Assembly (NCBI GenBank): GCA_008802785.1
Contig: VUYT01000011.1
Coordinates: forward strand, 1-64,000
Reading direction: 5' to 3'
Source: Symmetrospora coprosmae
Taxonomy: Eukaryota > Basidiomycota > Cystobasidiomycetes > Symmetrosporaceae
Length of the DNA: 64,000 bases
The position numbers and the translations under genes were made by a program. This document shows positions 1 through 12,272 of the stretch, one piece after another. Positions within the stretch are counted from its first letter, which is position 1, and each line of letters opens with the position of its first letter. The notes under the pieces are model-generated. The model ran no database searches and had not been told where the DNA came from. It saw only the letters and a list, made by a program, of their open reading frames with translations.

Positions 1-640
1 CAAGACGAGGATAGTGTAGGCGAGGCTTTACGAAATTTAGCACGAGGAAAGGAGAGCTAAGATACAACATCGTGACTAGGGTTATATAGCCGACAACAAG
101 ACAAAGGACGAGATCTGAGCAAACTTCGGAGCGGAGTCGAGGCGAAACGGAATGTCGGACATAAAGGACATGGCTTGGCATGATGGCGTGATGTCGGACG
201 TGGTGCGGAAGTGACGTGACGGAGGAGGTGAGCCGAAACCAGGCGTGACAAGGGGGAAGCCCATGAAAGGGTCTCGAAGTTCGATTCGAAGTTCGAAACC
301 AAGTTCGAAGTTTGAACCAACTTCGAAACGTCGGCGGAGGGTCGAGGAAGATGAAGGAAGATTCGCTGTGGCCCGGGAAGTTCCGATAAGGCTGAAAGGC
401 ACCTCCGAGATCCATATGAAGATGGGTCGAAGTTCGGAAGCTTCTGCGAGGCAACTTCGAAGTTCTTCTGAACTTCGAAATTCGAAATTAGGTTCGAGGC
501 CAACTTCGAAGTTCGACAGGAAGTTCGAAGGAGGTTCGAAACGCTCAGACTGTGACACAAGGTGGGAGGGTATCGGGTCGGCGCGCGCGGGCTCGGGAGA
601 AGGGGCGCGCGGCAAAGGGGATCCCTCCCAACGAGCTGTC
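1..640. repeat. Array rich in the palindrome TTCGAA
   Basis: Between roughly 270 and 550 the self-complementary hexamer TTCGAA occurs about a dozen times, often inside the longer string GAAGTTCGAA, with irregular spacing. Both strands stay open for 130-180 codons here, but the translations are only echoes of the repeat (Phe-Glu-Val/Asn-Phe-Glu on one strand, Ser-Lys-Phe-Glu on the other), so I do not call a gene. It looks like a degenerate satellite-like or low-complexity tract. Confidence 0.6.
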
Positions 641-835
641 TAGTGAGCCAGTAAGGCGCGAGAGCTGCGTATTATGTGCCGATGCGGCGACACAGCTGAC
701 GCGTGCACTCGCGGCGTTGGGCGTTGTCGGAGTTGCTTGAGTCGCGTCCCCGGGCTCGACCGGGTCTTGAGATCCAGAAGCCTTCGGGCCGCCGCTTGGT
801 TAGAGCAGCAGCCTTTCAGCGTAAATGAAAGCTTG

Positions 836-884
<49 letters not shown>

Positions 885-1313
885 TGTCTGTGTGTGTGTG
901 TGTGTGTGTCTGTGGGGGTGGGTGGTCGGAGGGCAGGGCGTCAGCCAGCCAGCCAGACAACGGCGGCAGCACCGCGGCGACAGCAGCAGCAGCAGCAGGC
1001 GGCCTAGTGCGAGTCATACGTAAGGGCTCAGACGCACGCACCCAATGTTGCTGCCTTGCTGGCTGCCGAGACCGTCCGTTCAATGGACGAGGGATGGAGT
1101 TGGTCTGACGGAGATGCAGAGAGCGCCCGGCAGCGGGCAGCACCACGAGCAAGACCGACACAGCGACGGGGGCACACAACCCGAGCTCGGATTTCAAAGA
1201 CAGACACAGCTACAATGTACATGCAACCAGCTGCTATTCTGCTCGCGTCGAGCTAACTCGCACCATTATCGGCGTGCATCTGGAGCCGTGCCTCCCACCG
1301 CTCCATGAGCGCA
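641..1313. other. Gene-free stretch with microsatellites
   Basis: No convincing coding region. It contains a GT dinucleotide run and a short CAG run near 981-999. Open frames across the GT run give only Cys-Val repeats and are not genes. Confidence 0.5.
836..910. repeat. GT dinucleotide microsatellite
   Basis: About 37 GT units, interrupted by two TCTG steps, run from 836 to about 910. A length-variable marker; no function can be read from it. Confidence 0.95.
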
Positions 1314-1766
1314 TCACGTGTGGCAAGGTCCGCAGCTGTGCGAGGAAGTCAGCTCGAGGGACGGCAAAGCAAGCGAGCACAGGGATGAGGGCTCACGATC
1401 GTCATCCGTGGTGATGTACTTTGCATAGAGTCTCTTGTGCTCGGCTGCCTGCAGACTCATCGTCATGCTGGAGGATGCGCCTGTGCCGCTGACTGCTGCT
1501 GCTGTGGTGCGAGCAATTGAGCTCGGCGGTGGACGAGCTGCACTGGCAGAAGAAGAGGAAGAGGAGGACATCATGTCCAGTGCGAGAGCATCGCCATCAT
1601 TGTCGCCTCGCCAGTGGTCCGGCGAGATTGGCGAGCTCGAGGCGGTGCGCGACGTTCGACCTGGAGCCTCATCCTCATCCGGCCCCGTGTGAGCGTGAGC
1701 CTGAGCAGCCCCATCTGATGGTGATCCTCCACGACGACGAGCATTGCCGCGACGCTCCCATGCCAT
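1314..1766 (-). CDS. Possible terminal exon of an unknown gene
   Basis: A minus-strand frame of 150 codons that could be the end of a gene transcribed away from the NC2-alpha gene. The middle is a Ser/Ala/Pro-rich stretch; near the end there is a more protein-like segment with LQAAEHKRLYAKYITTDDD. I recognise no family and could not find a secure start or upstream exon. The same segment is open in other frames, so this is a weak call that rests mainly on composition. Confidence 0.2.
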   Translation of the reverse strand: MAWERRGNARRRGGSPSDGAAQAHAHTGPDEDEAPGRTSRTASSSPISPDHWRGDNDGDALALDMMSSSSSSSASAARPPPSSIARTTAAAVSGTGASSSMTMSLQAAEHKRLYAKYITTDDDREPSSLCSLALPSLELTSSHSCGPCHT

Positions 1767-2147
1767 TTACTGTGCTCCACTGCTGCTGCGTGTTCGAGAT
1801 GGGAAGGATGAAAGGCTGCGTCCTGCTCGCAGCTCGCTCGCAGCTCTCGGCGCGTCTGGTCTGGCCTGCCGCTGCCGCTGCCCCTGTCGCCCCTCCCCTG
1901 GCCCTCCCTGAAAATAGGGGTCGGCTGCTCGGTGTCTGGCTCTCTCCTCCTCGAGTCCCTGCTTCCGCCTTGAGCACTGCAGACTGTTGCTACTGGCAGT
2001 CTCAGACTGTCGCAGTCCATCCCTTCTCTCCTCACAAGTCACAGAAGGCCCCCGGAGCAGCGAGGCAAGAGCCAGCCAATACCCGCCTTCTCCAGGACAG
2101 TAACAGCAACAGCAGCTTGAGAGGAAAAGAGCACAACCCCTGCCAGG
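1767..2147. other. Probable promoter region of NC2-alpha
   Basis: No gene is supported here. It separates the weak minus-strand candidate from the NC2-alpha start and presumably holds its promoter and 5' leader. I see no clear TATA box or other named element. Confidence 0.4.
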
Positions 2148-3156
2148 ATGCCACCGAAACGACTGACGAAAGGATCTGTCCTGCCTGCTGCTCGGTGCGT
2201 GTGTGTCCTTTGCTCAGGCGGGCACTGCGGGAGACTGACGGACCTCCTGCTCTCTCCCTTGACGCGCTCTTCTCCCGCTGCGCAGTGTAAAGGTGCGCCC
2301 CACGTCAACACTGTACCTGCATGCAAGGCTTGCTGCGGACCGCCGGCATGCTGACGCCTTTTGCTTGTACCGCTCCCGCAGCGCATCATGCAGACAGAAG
2401 ACGACATTGGCAAAGTAGCCACCGCAAGCCCCGTCGTCATGGGTAAGTACGGTTGCGCCCGATGGAGATGCCCAAACACGCCCGCGATAAGCTGATATTG
2501 CTATTGTTACCTTGTCTGATCTGCCACTTCCCCCCGCGTCGTTTGCCCACAGCCAAAGCGACCGAGCTGTTCCTCCGCGAGATGGTCGAGGCGATAGAAA
2601 AAGAAGCACGAGCAAAGAGCACAAAGAAGGTCTCCATGCACCACGTGTGCGTCGTCCGTGCCTGCTCATTCATACCATATCCAGCTCTTGCTGAGAGGCG
2701 CCCTGGGTCTCCCGTCTCCCCAGCAAGCGCGCCGTCGAGAACACCTCCTCGCTCGACTTCCTCAAAGACCTCGTCGAATCCATCCCAGACCCAGGCGAGG
2801 CCGATGGCGGATTGGAAGAAAGCGGGTCTGGCGGGGCGAAACGCGGGCGCTCCGGCCCATCTGCGAGGGCTGCCAAGGGTAGCAGCGCAGCAGCAGGGCC
2901 GTCGGGCCGCAAGGGGAAAGCCTCAAACAGCTCGTCGCCGGCCCCTTTCGCACTCGGACAGGAAGCAGACCGCAAAGTTGCCATTCCCATAAGCAGCCTG
3001 CTGGGCCCTGGGCCTGGTGATGGCGCGAAGGACGAGGATGACGAACAGGAGGAGGACTACGACGACGCACAAGCAGCGGACGCGCAGATGGCAGAAGCGC
3101 CCGCACCGATAACGACAAAGGCGTCCAAGGAGGAAGACGAGGACTATGACGAGTGA
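2148..3156 (+). CDS. bur6: NC2-alpha / DRAP1 histone-fold co-repressor
   Basis: Subunit of the nuclear complex NC2, which with NC2-beta (Dr1) binds TBP on promoters and blocks or redirects pre-initiation complex assembly. The predicted 213-aa protein has an H2A-like histone fold at about residues 13-85: basic lead-in PAARVKRIMQTEDDIGKVA, helix AKATELFLREMVEAIEKEA, then SMHHVKRAVEN and LDFLKDLVESIPD, all matching the DRAP1/Bur6 pattern. The C-terminal two thirds are low-complexity Gly/Ser/Lys and then strongly acidic, ending EDEDYDE. Exons by hand: 2148-2194, 2286-2292, 2382-2442, 2553-2646, 2724-3156; all junctions are GT-AG and the sum is in frame. Exon 2 is only 7 nt, yet it is needed to keep the conserved AR-V-K-R-I-M stretch. 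Family assignment is secure; the acidic tail is less diagnostic. Confidence 0.93.
2286..2292 (+). other. 7-nt microexon of NC2-alpha
   Basis: The bases TGTAAAG lie between an acceptor (CGCAG) and a donor (GTGCGC). Exon 1 ends after two bases of a codon at 2194. Adding these seven bases restores the frame into exon 3 and supplies the end of Arg, then Val-Lys, so the protein reads AARVKRIMQ as expected for the family. Skipping it shifts the frame. Confidence 0.85.
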
Positions 3157-3557
3157 TGCGAGGTAGACGTGTAACATGGACGCCGGCGGGGTCGTCCTGG
3201 TAGTATTGTTGTGGCAGTAAGGGCGTGTGGACATGTCGAAAGGACGACCGTAATGCAATAGCGATGTGCATCAATGAAAGAACACAACATGTGCAGTGGA
3301 AATGGTGACCAGACACGGTGACGGTACAGACGCTTTGCATCGGATAGAAGGTGGGCACGGTCATGAGGACAGACAGGGAAGACCCGTTATGCGGTGCCAA
3401 AGGACACAATGCGTGATAATGATAATGCGGAGTAGCAAGCATGCGGGATAGCGGACTAGACAGATAACAAGCGATTGATGAAGATCAGGAAGAGCGGGCA
3501 TCTAATCTGTCTAAGCGAGGGGGTGCAATTACGTCACAGATAGAACCCGACGTTTGC
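3157..3557. other. Convergent 3' intergenic region
   Basis: The NC2-alpha gene (+) and URA2 (-) converge on this 400-bp stretch. It should hold both polyadenylation regions. I see no gene in it. Confidence 0.6.
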
Positions 3558-6500
3558 CTACGCCAAGGACGGGCCAAGCACGGATGCGAGGAGCGCCATG
3601 CGGACGAACAGGCCGTACCGCATCTGGCGGAAGTAGCTCGCGCGCAGGTCAAAGTCGACTTCGGGCGCGATCTCGGCGTTCCTCGGGAGAGGGTGCATGA
3701 CAATCATGCTGCTCTTTGCCTTGGCGAGGAGCTGTCAACGGTCGACCGTGCGTATCAGTACCATGTCTTCCTCGTACAGTGAGGTATGGATCGAGAGGGA
3801 CCGGAACTCACATGATTATCGACAATGTAGGCGTCCTTGACGGCCTCGTACTCGGTCTGGCTGCTGAAGCGCTCCTGCTGCACGCGCGTCACGTACAGCA
3901 CGTCCGTCTTGCGGATCACGCTGTCCAAGTTGGTCGTCTCGTGGAAGTTGGCGCCTGCCCGGCGCAGCTCGTTCTTGACGGCGTCCGGCATGGGCAGCGA
4001 GGGCGGCGAGACAAAGTTGAGCGTGACAGAGTAGAGCGAGAGCAGGCGGACGAGCGAGTGCACCGTCCGACCGTACAGCAGGTCGCCGACCACCGTCACC
4101 GTGAGGCCATTGACCGTTCCCAGCTCTGCGGGCGGGCGGACACGGGAGGAATAGAATGAGCAAAGGCTTCCAAGCAAGCAGAAGAGGAAATGGAGCAGAC
4201 ATACCTTCTCGAATGCAGAAGACGTCGAGAAGAGCCTGCGTCGGGTGCTCGCCTGATCCGTCACCAGCGTTCATGATAGGCACCGGCGAGAACTTGGCCG
4301 CCGTCTGTACCGAGCCAACTTCTGGGTGCCGAATGACAATGGCGTCGCCGTAGCAGCCGAGGGTCCTGACCGTGTCGGCGAGAGATTCTCCCTTGGTGAT
4401 GGAGGACCTGTCAACATTGACAGACACGACCTTGCCACCGAGCCGGTTCATCGCCGCCTCGAACGATGCCGACGTCCGCGTGGACGCCTCGAAGAAGAGC
4501 GAGCACAGCACCTTGCCGCGCAGGATCTCGATCGGCACACCCCGCTCAACCTGGATCCGGAGCTCGTTGGCAATGTTGAAGAGCGTGTGAAGGTGCTCTC
4601 GGTTGAACTGCCGCACCGAGAGGATGTGGCGTCGGTAGAAAGCGGCGTCGTGGGGCACGCGGATCGCCGCCGCGTATGGGTAGGCCGAGGCACCGAGAGC
4701 GCCCTGCAGAGCGGCTGTCTGCATGACAGGTGTCGACTCAATGAGCGACTTCTGCAGGGACGACGAAGCAGCGGGGAGAGCAGACTGTGCGACCTTCGGC
4801 GAGCGCAAGCTGTCGAAGACCTGCGGCACAGCCTGTTGCGAGCCGAGCTGGCCAGTTGAGGACGTGATCGAAGCCATGGACGGGCGCTGCTGAGACGACG
4901 AGGTGAAGGAGAAGCGGGCAGATTTGCGCCGCGTGATAGTGCTGGAGGCTGAGCTCTCGGATACGTCTCGACCGAGCGGGATCGCACGGCCGGTCGTCTG
5001 CGACTCGAGGTAGGCGACCTGGCCGCGGAGAACCACGCGGTCGATGGCGCCCGACAGCTTCGTCTTGCCGTCCAGCGGGGACCAGTAGCCATGCCTGGCG
5101 ACCTGGTTAGGCCGGTCGATCTCGACTTCAACATACGTGTCTGCCTGTTCAGGCAGATTGAAGATGCGGCGAGGGTTGCTCGAGATGCGCTGTGTGACCT
5201 GGTCGAGGCTGAGCCTGCCGTCTGCGACTGCCGAGAGGAGGAGCAGAAGGGCTTCCTCGTAGCCGGCCTCGACCGACACGGACTTGCCGAGCTGCTTAGC
5301 CAGAGTGTGAGGAATGTTGCCGACGGAGAAGGCGTCGATGACTTCCAGGTTCGCCCAGAGCGCTTCCTGGTCAGCCTTGGTCGGGAGGACCGATGCTGAC
5401 GGGAAGTCCTCCTGCGAGAGGAAGAGCGAATAGACTGCCACGTCGCAGCTGACCTGCAAGTCCTTCTCCTTGCTCAACGCAATAAGCTCGACATCGTCTC
5501 GGCTGGAAATGCCCGTGACGTGGATGCTTCGCGAATGCAGCGAAGCGAGCAGGAGGATGGATGCGAGGTCGTTGCGCTTGGCATCGGTAATGATTGGCTT
5601 ATCCGCCGGCCATGCCGAGAAGAGGGAAGCAATGGTCGAAACGGAAGGTGCTGGCGTCGACTTGTCACCGAAGGAAATGAAGAGAGAGCGTGCAGAAGCA
5701 ATGACGTCGTCCGTCAAGTCGGCAGCCGACTTTGGCGAGACCGTGAAGGCATAGTCGCAAGCGACTGGACCCTCGATGGAAGCACCAGCGTCCAGAGGCG
5801 CGAGCTGGAGCGTCGTGAAGCCGCCCCGCAACGCCGCCTGTGTGGCTTGTACCATGTCCGAAGCGGTGCCAGGGACGAAGGCGGCAATGTTGACGAAGCC
5901 AGGCAGCTGCACGGTCCGGTGCGACGACTTGAAGTCAACGTTCGAGATTTGGAAGCTTGGCTTGCGGACGAGCGCCTCGATGAAGAGCTTGGCGCACTTG
6001 ACGTTGGTCAGGAGCGGGACAGCAAAGTCGACTGCCATTCGTCGCGAGCGGTAACCCTTGCTCATGTAGCTCGCCGGGCGTCGGTACCTGTTCTTGGACG
6101 GCAGGTTGACGTAGAAGTCGATGAGGTTGTTGGCAATGTGCTGATCCAGCGAGTACTCAGACTTCTGGCTGCTCGACCCATCCTCGTCTGCAGCGAGAGC
6201 CTCAAGGTACTTGACGGGGATGCCGTGCTCCTGAATGAAGTCGGCGGTACCGGCTGTGGCGAAGATGTTGTAGCCCGCGCGGTGCAAGTTCTGGACAGAC
6301 GGCAGCATCTCGAGCTTCTCCTTGTACGACCCAATCGAGAAGAGGATGTTCTTCTTTGGGATCTTGATGCCGGTCGAGATGAGCGACTTGATGTATGCCT
6401 CGTACTTGTCCTTGCCGAAGCATGCAACCTCTCCCGTGGAAGCCATCTCGACACCGGAGATGGGATCCGCACCGGAGAGACGGCTGAAACTGAACTGTGG

Positions 6501-9500
6501 CACCTTGATGCCGACGTAGTCCTTGGGCATCGAGACCTCCGGGTATGGCGACACGGGCATGCCCATCATGACATCGGTCGCGAGCTCGATGGCATCGATC
6601 CCGGTAACCTTGCTGACGAAAGGCCAGGACCGCGCAGCTCGGAGGTTGCACTCGATGACCTTGATCTCGTTGTTCTTGGCGATGAACTGGATGTTGAAAG
6701 GTCCAGTCACGTTGAGTGCGTTGCCGATCTTCTGCGTCGCCTCCTCGATGCGCCGGATGGTGACCGGATCAAGGTCCTGGGGCGGGTGGATGAGGGTGGC
6801 ATCACCCGAGTGAACACCGGCGTTCTCGACGTGCTCGCAGATGTAGTGCATGACGAGCTTGCCGTCTCTCGCAACCGCGTCCATCTCGATCTCCTTGGCC
6901 TCTTCGATGTACTTGGAGATGACGACGGGGTGGTCCTTCGAGACGTTGGCAGCCTGGGTGAGGTAGTTGTCGAGATCGTCGGCGGAGTAGACGACGTTCA
7001 TGGCAGCCCCGGAGAGGACGTAGGAGGGTCGGACAAGGACAGGGTAGTCAACCTTGTCGCAAAAGGCGTGTGCCTCCTTAAGCGTGCTCAGCTCCTTCCA
7101 GAGCGGCTGGTCGACGCCGATCTGGTCGAGCATTCGCGAGAATTTGTAGCGATTCTCGGCGGTGTCAATCATCTCTGGCGAGGTGCCGTAGATCTTGACG
7201 CCCTGTCGGTGCAGCGGAAGGGCAATGTTGTTTGGCGTCTGACCTCCCATGGAGATGATGACACCGGAAGACGTCTCAATCTCGTAGATGTCGAGGATGG
7301 TCTCGAGACTGATGTTTTCGAAGTAGAGTCGGTCTGCCTCGTCGTAGTCGGTCGAGACTGTCTCTGGGTTGTAGTTGACCATGACGGTCTTGAAGCCGCG
7401 CTCGCGCAGGGTGCGGATGGCACGCACCGCACACCAGTCAAACTCGACGGAGGATCCGATGCGGTAGACACCGGAGCCGAGCACCATGACACCCTTGTCC
7501 TCAAAGTCGACGTCGTTCTCGACAGCCGAGTACGTCATGTAGAGATAGTTGGTGAAGGCTGGGAATTCGGCCGCTACCGTGTCGATCTGCTTGACGAAGG
7601 GAACAACGCCCATCTCCTGCCGCAGGCGACGGATGGCAAACTCGTTCGAGCCAGTCAAATTGGCAAGCTGTCGATCGGAGAAGCCCATCTGCTTGGCGGA
7701 CCGGACGACATCGCTTGGAAGCTGAGACGAGGACCCGAAGGATCTGCGGTGGGGCGTAAGCGAGTTAGCGTTGCAAATGAGATGCACTACAGAAGTCACA
7801 CTCACGAGACCCTCTTCTCCATGGTCACAATGTGCTCCAGCTTGCGAAGGAACCACTTGTCGATCCTGGTGAGCTCCCAGATCTTTTCCACCGAGTAGCC
7901 AGCGTGCATGGCGTTGGCGATGGCAAAGATTCGCTTGTCTGACGGGTTGACGAGCTCGAAGACGAGCTTGTCGTCCGAGGCTTCGGCGTACTCGTTCTGG
8001 CCGAAGCCGGCAAATTGGAAATCGATGGCACGAATGGCCTTCTGGATAGTCTCCTCAAAGGTCCGGCCGATGGCCATGACCTCTCCGACAGACTTCATGC
8101 TGCTGCTAAGCGCGGTCGAAACTCGGGTGAACTTCTTCAAGTCCCATCTGGGGATCTTGACGACGCAGTAGTCGAGGGAAGGCTCGAAGCAGGCAGACGT
8201 GACCTTTGTGACCGAGTTCTTGATGTCGTTGAGCGGGATGCCGAGACCGAGCTTGGCGGCAATGAAGGCCAGTGGGTAGCCGGTTGCCTTGGAGGCAAGG
8301 GCGGATGAACGGGACAGACGCGCGTTGACCTCGATGATGCAGTACTCCTGCGAGTCCGGGTTGAGCGCATACTGGATGTTGCACTCTCCGACAACGCCGA
8401 GGTGCCGAATGACGTTGATGGCGGTGGTTCGGAGCATGTTGTAATCTGCATCAGACAGGGTCTGCGATGGCGCAACGACGATGGAGTCTCCAGTATGGAT
8501 ACCCAGCGGGTCGAAGTTCTGCGGAGAGAGTAGGGTAAGTCGGAGAGTTCGGCCAAGGTGCCGAGGGGTCGGCGACCCACCTCCATGTTACAGACGGTGA
8601 TGCAGTTGTCCCTGCAGTCACGAACGACCTCGTACTCGATCTCTTTCCATCCCTTCATGCTCTTCTCGATGAGCACCTGGGGTGAGGTGGCGAAGGCCTT
8701 TGTGCAGAGCTCGACAAGCTCCTGCTCGTTTTGCGCAAAGCCAGATCCCAGACCGCCGAGTGCGAAAGCCGCACGGACGATAACGGGATAGCCGATCTTT
8801 GCTGCAGCGGCCGTGCACTCGGGGATGTTGACAGCAGAGGCGGACTCGGCACAGTGCTCGCCGATCTCGGCCATGGCGTTCGCGAACAGCTCGCGATCCT
8901 CTGTCGTGATGATGGTCTGGATGGGCGTACCCAGCACCTTGACGCCCAGTCCTTCGAACTCGTCCTTCATCTTGATACCGACCGAGAGCGCGGTCTGGCC
9001 ACCGAAAGTGACATAGATGCCGTCTGGACGCTCGTGCTCGATGACCTTGCGGACGAACTCGGGTGTGACGGGCAGGAAGTAGACCTTGTCGGCCAGGCCC
9101 TTTGACGTTTGGATCGTAGCGATGTTGGCTGGCGGCGAGAACGCGGAGCGAAGCGGGATAGAGCGACGGAAAACACGGCAAGTGGACGGATGAGACACGG
9201 CACGGACACGGACACGGTACGCATGACGACATGGAGAAGGAGAAATAATAATGCATTGCATAAGCTTCTGAAGCCGCTTCTCTCTGATACACATGTGCGC
9301 CTCTGAGCGCGGAAGGGGAACGCACGGTTGATGAGCACGGTATAAATCCCTTCCTGCTTTAGCGCTTTAATCGCCTGCGACCCGGAGTAGTCGAACTCGC
9401 CCGCCTGTCCGATCGAGAGACCGCCAGAACCGAGGACCAGGACCTTCTTGACATGCACGCGCGGGTACGCGGCAATGTTGTCTGCGAGGAGCCCACCTGG

Positions 9501-11581
9501 AACTTTGATGGGGACGAGCTGGCCGGCCTTAGCACAGTCGAGCACGTTGCTGATGAAAACGTCAAAGAGGAACTCCGTGTCTCGAGGACCGGGTGTGGAC
9601 TCTGGGTGGAACTGAACCGAGAAGTACGGGTGAGTAGTCGAGTAGATACCCTCGTTTGAGCCGTCGTTGGCGTTGACAAACAGCTCCTTCCAGCCGGACT
9701 GGAGCGACGAGGCTTCAACGGCATAGCCGTGATTCTGCGAGGTGATGTAGCATCGACCGGAGATGAGGTTTGTGCAAGGGATGTTTTGTCCGCGGTTGCC
9801 GTACTTGAGCTTTGTCGTCTTGGCGCCGGACGCGAGACCGAGCAGCTGGTGGCCGAGACAGATACCAAAGATGGGGAACTTGGCCATATCCATTGCCTTC
9901 TTGAGTCTGTCAATGGTGGCAGAGACAGTGACGGGGTCACCAGGACCGTTCGAGATGAAAAGACCGTCGAATGGCTCCTCTCCCGGTGCAAGAAAGTCAT
10001 AGTCCCAGGGGACTACCTTGAGCTCGACACCACGCAGGACAAAGCATCTGATCTGATTGAACTTCATGCCGACGTCCACAGCGAGAATGCGCAGAGGTCG
10101 ATTATGTGTGGGGTGCATCAGCTCTTTGGGCGAACTTGGCTTCGAAGGGAACGTCTTGGGGCTGTATATCTTGGGCTCCTTCAAGCTGACAGTCGCAACG
10201 AGGTTCTTGACATTCGGGTCATCGAACGGGATGTCGACGTAGTCGGACCTCCACTGCGAGGCGGTGGAATGAGAGCTGGTTGAAGATCGGACGGCATCAA
10301 GCAGACGGCTGGCACGATTCTGCAGAGCGTTGACGACGCCGCTGCTGCTGCTTTGGGTGGCTTCGGATTCGCCGTTGGTAGAGATGGCCCGCTGGGCGAG
10401 CATCTTGCAGAGCAGACTTCCCTTCTCCCTAATCATCTTGGTGATGGCTCGAGTGTCGACGCCGTAGATAGCCGGCACACCCTCCTCGGCCAGCCACTGT
10501 CCGAGCTCGCTGTCGGCCAGGAAGTGCGAGTAGTCGTCGGCTGCGCCAGAGTACGAGCCAACAACGAGTCCAGCGATGTGGATACGAGACGATTCGAAAA
10601 AGGCAGGCAGAGTCGGGCCCTTGAAGCCTTCCGGGTCGCGTTTGGGTACACCGTACGAGCCGACCAGAGGGTACGTCAGGACGAGAATCTGGCCTTCGTA
10701 CGAAGGGTCGGCTGTGAGTGTGTAATGCTTGTCAGTAGGCAGGTCAGCGGTTGAATAGGGTATGAATGCACTCACTGAGCGATTCGGGGTATCCGACCAT
10801 GCCTGTTCACGTTGTGAAGCGGGAGAAGCAGTCAGCGTGTGCCCGCAACGGTAAAGAGCTCGGCGAGGGCGACGGTGAGGAGAGTCGACGGTTTCAGGAC
10901 ACTGCATAGCGTATATATAAGTTGTAAAAGAACAGTGCCGGGGTTATGCCTCTTCACTGCCTCCCTGGAACCAATGTCCGCAGGGCGACGTTGGACTGGT
11001 GCCAACTGAACGTTCATCATTGAAGAGGGGAGGTGCCAGGAGAGGGAGAGGGATGTATTACGACTGAGAGACTGACCTGTCTGGAAGACGCATTCTCCCG
11101 AGACGGATTTGCCCTTTGCACCGAACGAGAAGCCCTGGAAGGCGGTCCCATCGACGAGCTCGAGGACCATCTTGTTGGCGCTCGGGGCGGCTGTCGGGTC
11201 GGCGTCCACGCCTGAAGGGAAGCAGACGGGCTCGTGGAGGTGGCCTGCCCCGACGCTGGAGAGGCCTCGCTGCTGGCTGGCGCCACGGCGTCGGGTCGAG
11301 CTGGAGCGCGACACCGTAGGCGAGGTCGAGGTGGACTGCTCGCCGTTCGCGCCGACGACAGCAGCATCATCACCGCCGGCAGCGCCGTTCTCGAAGCTGA
11401 CCTGCTTCTTGTCGTCTGCGTCGTCGCCGTTCACACGGCCAAAGTACGGCTCTGGGAGCTCGACGCTGGGTGTAGAGACGACGGCGGGGAAAGCGGCGGC
11501 GTCGCTCGAGACTGCAAGCGAGGTCCTGGCCGTCTCGCGGACCGCGTCGACCGCGTGGTTCGGGTCGGTGTTGCTCGACAT
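3558..11581 (-). CDS. URA2: URA2/CAD: carbamoyl-P synthase-aspartate transcarbamylase
   Basis: Multifunctional cytosolic enzyme for the first two steps of pyrimidine synthesis: glutamine, bicarbonate and ATP to carbamoyl phosphate, then carbamoyl aspartate. Predicted 2401 aa from eight exons: 11581-11077, 10802-10776, 10711-9326, 9128-8581, 8518-7806, 7743-4205, 4125-3812, 3731-3558; every junction is GT-AG and in frame. Domains: divergent N-tail (~1-130); glutamine amidotransferase with FGICLGHQ (Cys about 462) and SVQFHPEST; two ATP-grasp halves of the synthetase (~590-1630); dihydroorotase-like domain (~1670-2020); ATCase (~2090-2401) with [16 protein letters not shown] and [12 protein letters not shown]. 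The dihydroorotase-like domain has PGFVNIAAF where active enzymes have a His-x-His motif, so it is inactive, as usual in fungi; a separate URA4 is expected. UTP feedback is known for the family, not visible here. Exon 2 is 27 nt. Confidence 0.97.
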
Positions 11582-12272
11582 CTTTGAGTGTGCAGATGTG
11601 CAGGCTCTGCTCTCAAAAGAGCTTCACCGGTTTTTGTGTGCAGTGCTTCTAGAGGATGAGAGCTCTCTGAAATTTTCGAGGATGCTGCTCGAGTGGCCTG
11701 GACAGGACTGAACAGGTAGGGTGGGATGGATCAAGAGGGTGGAAGGAATGTAGAGGTGTGGCTGTACTGTTGGAGACTAGACAAGGCAGCAGTGTAGGCT
11801 GCTGCTGGCTGGACCCTTTTGACGGGATAGGGAGAACAGGAGAAGAGCCACGGACGCACGCACGCGCAGAGCTGGGCACAGCACAGACGCGCGCAGAGCT
11901 TTCACCGGGTGGCCCGCCGGGAAAGAGAGCGTGGAGAACAGCAGCAACACGCATGCAGCACAGCAAAGAGCAGAGCAGAACACAATTGTCCGAGAATCTT
12001 GTGCTTTCGTATTGACCCTGCTCAGCGGTCACGAGGCGCTTCTGTCTGGCTGGCAGACGACTGCATGACGGAAAGCGCGACCGCAATACGCGACATGCAG
12101 CTGATTGTGGTCCAGCTTCAGGCAGAGGGAGTCGTGACTCCGTCAGTATGTTCAAGCTTGTGGAAGACAATGCGGACGGCATGAGCGCGAAGGGCTGGTA
12201 ACGAGTCGGATGTAGGCTGCATCATGCATTCCACAAGGACAAGGACAACGGATCGCAGGAGAACAGAGTAGT
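11582..12272. other. Upstream region of URA2
   Basis: About 690 bp between the URA2 start and the 3' end of the uL14 gene, both on the minus strand. It should contain the URA2 promoter and the uL14 terminator. Several short open frames exist but none looks like a conserved protein. Confidence 0.5.

Noticed and set aside
530-556. tRNA B-box-like GGTTCGAAAC
   Set aside because: It belongs to the TTCGAA array, has no A box at the right distance and no acceptor stem.
1517-2290. A 257-codon plus-strand frame overlapping the NC2-alpha start
   Set aside because: No family resemblance, it runs across the well-supported NC2-alpha first exon in another frame, and its composition is typical of non-coding GC-rich DNA.
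5520-7898. A 792-codon open frame on the plus strand
   Set aside because: It lies wholly antisense to the CPSase exon of URA2 and its translation is a codon-bias shadow rich in Asp, Val, Leu and Arg. Long antisense frames are common in GC-rich genes.
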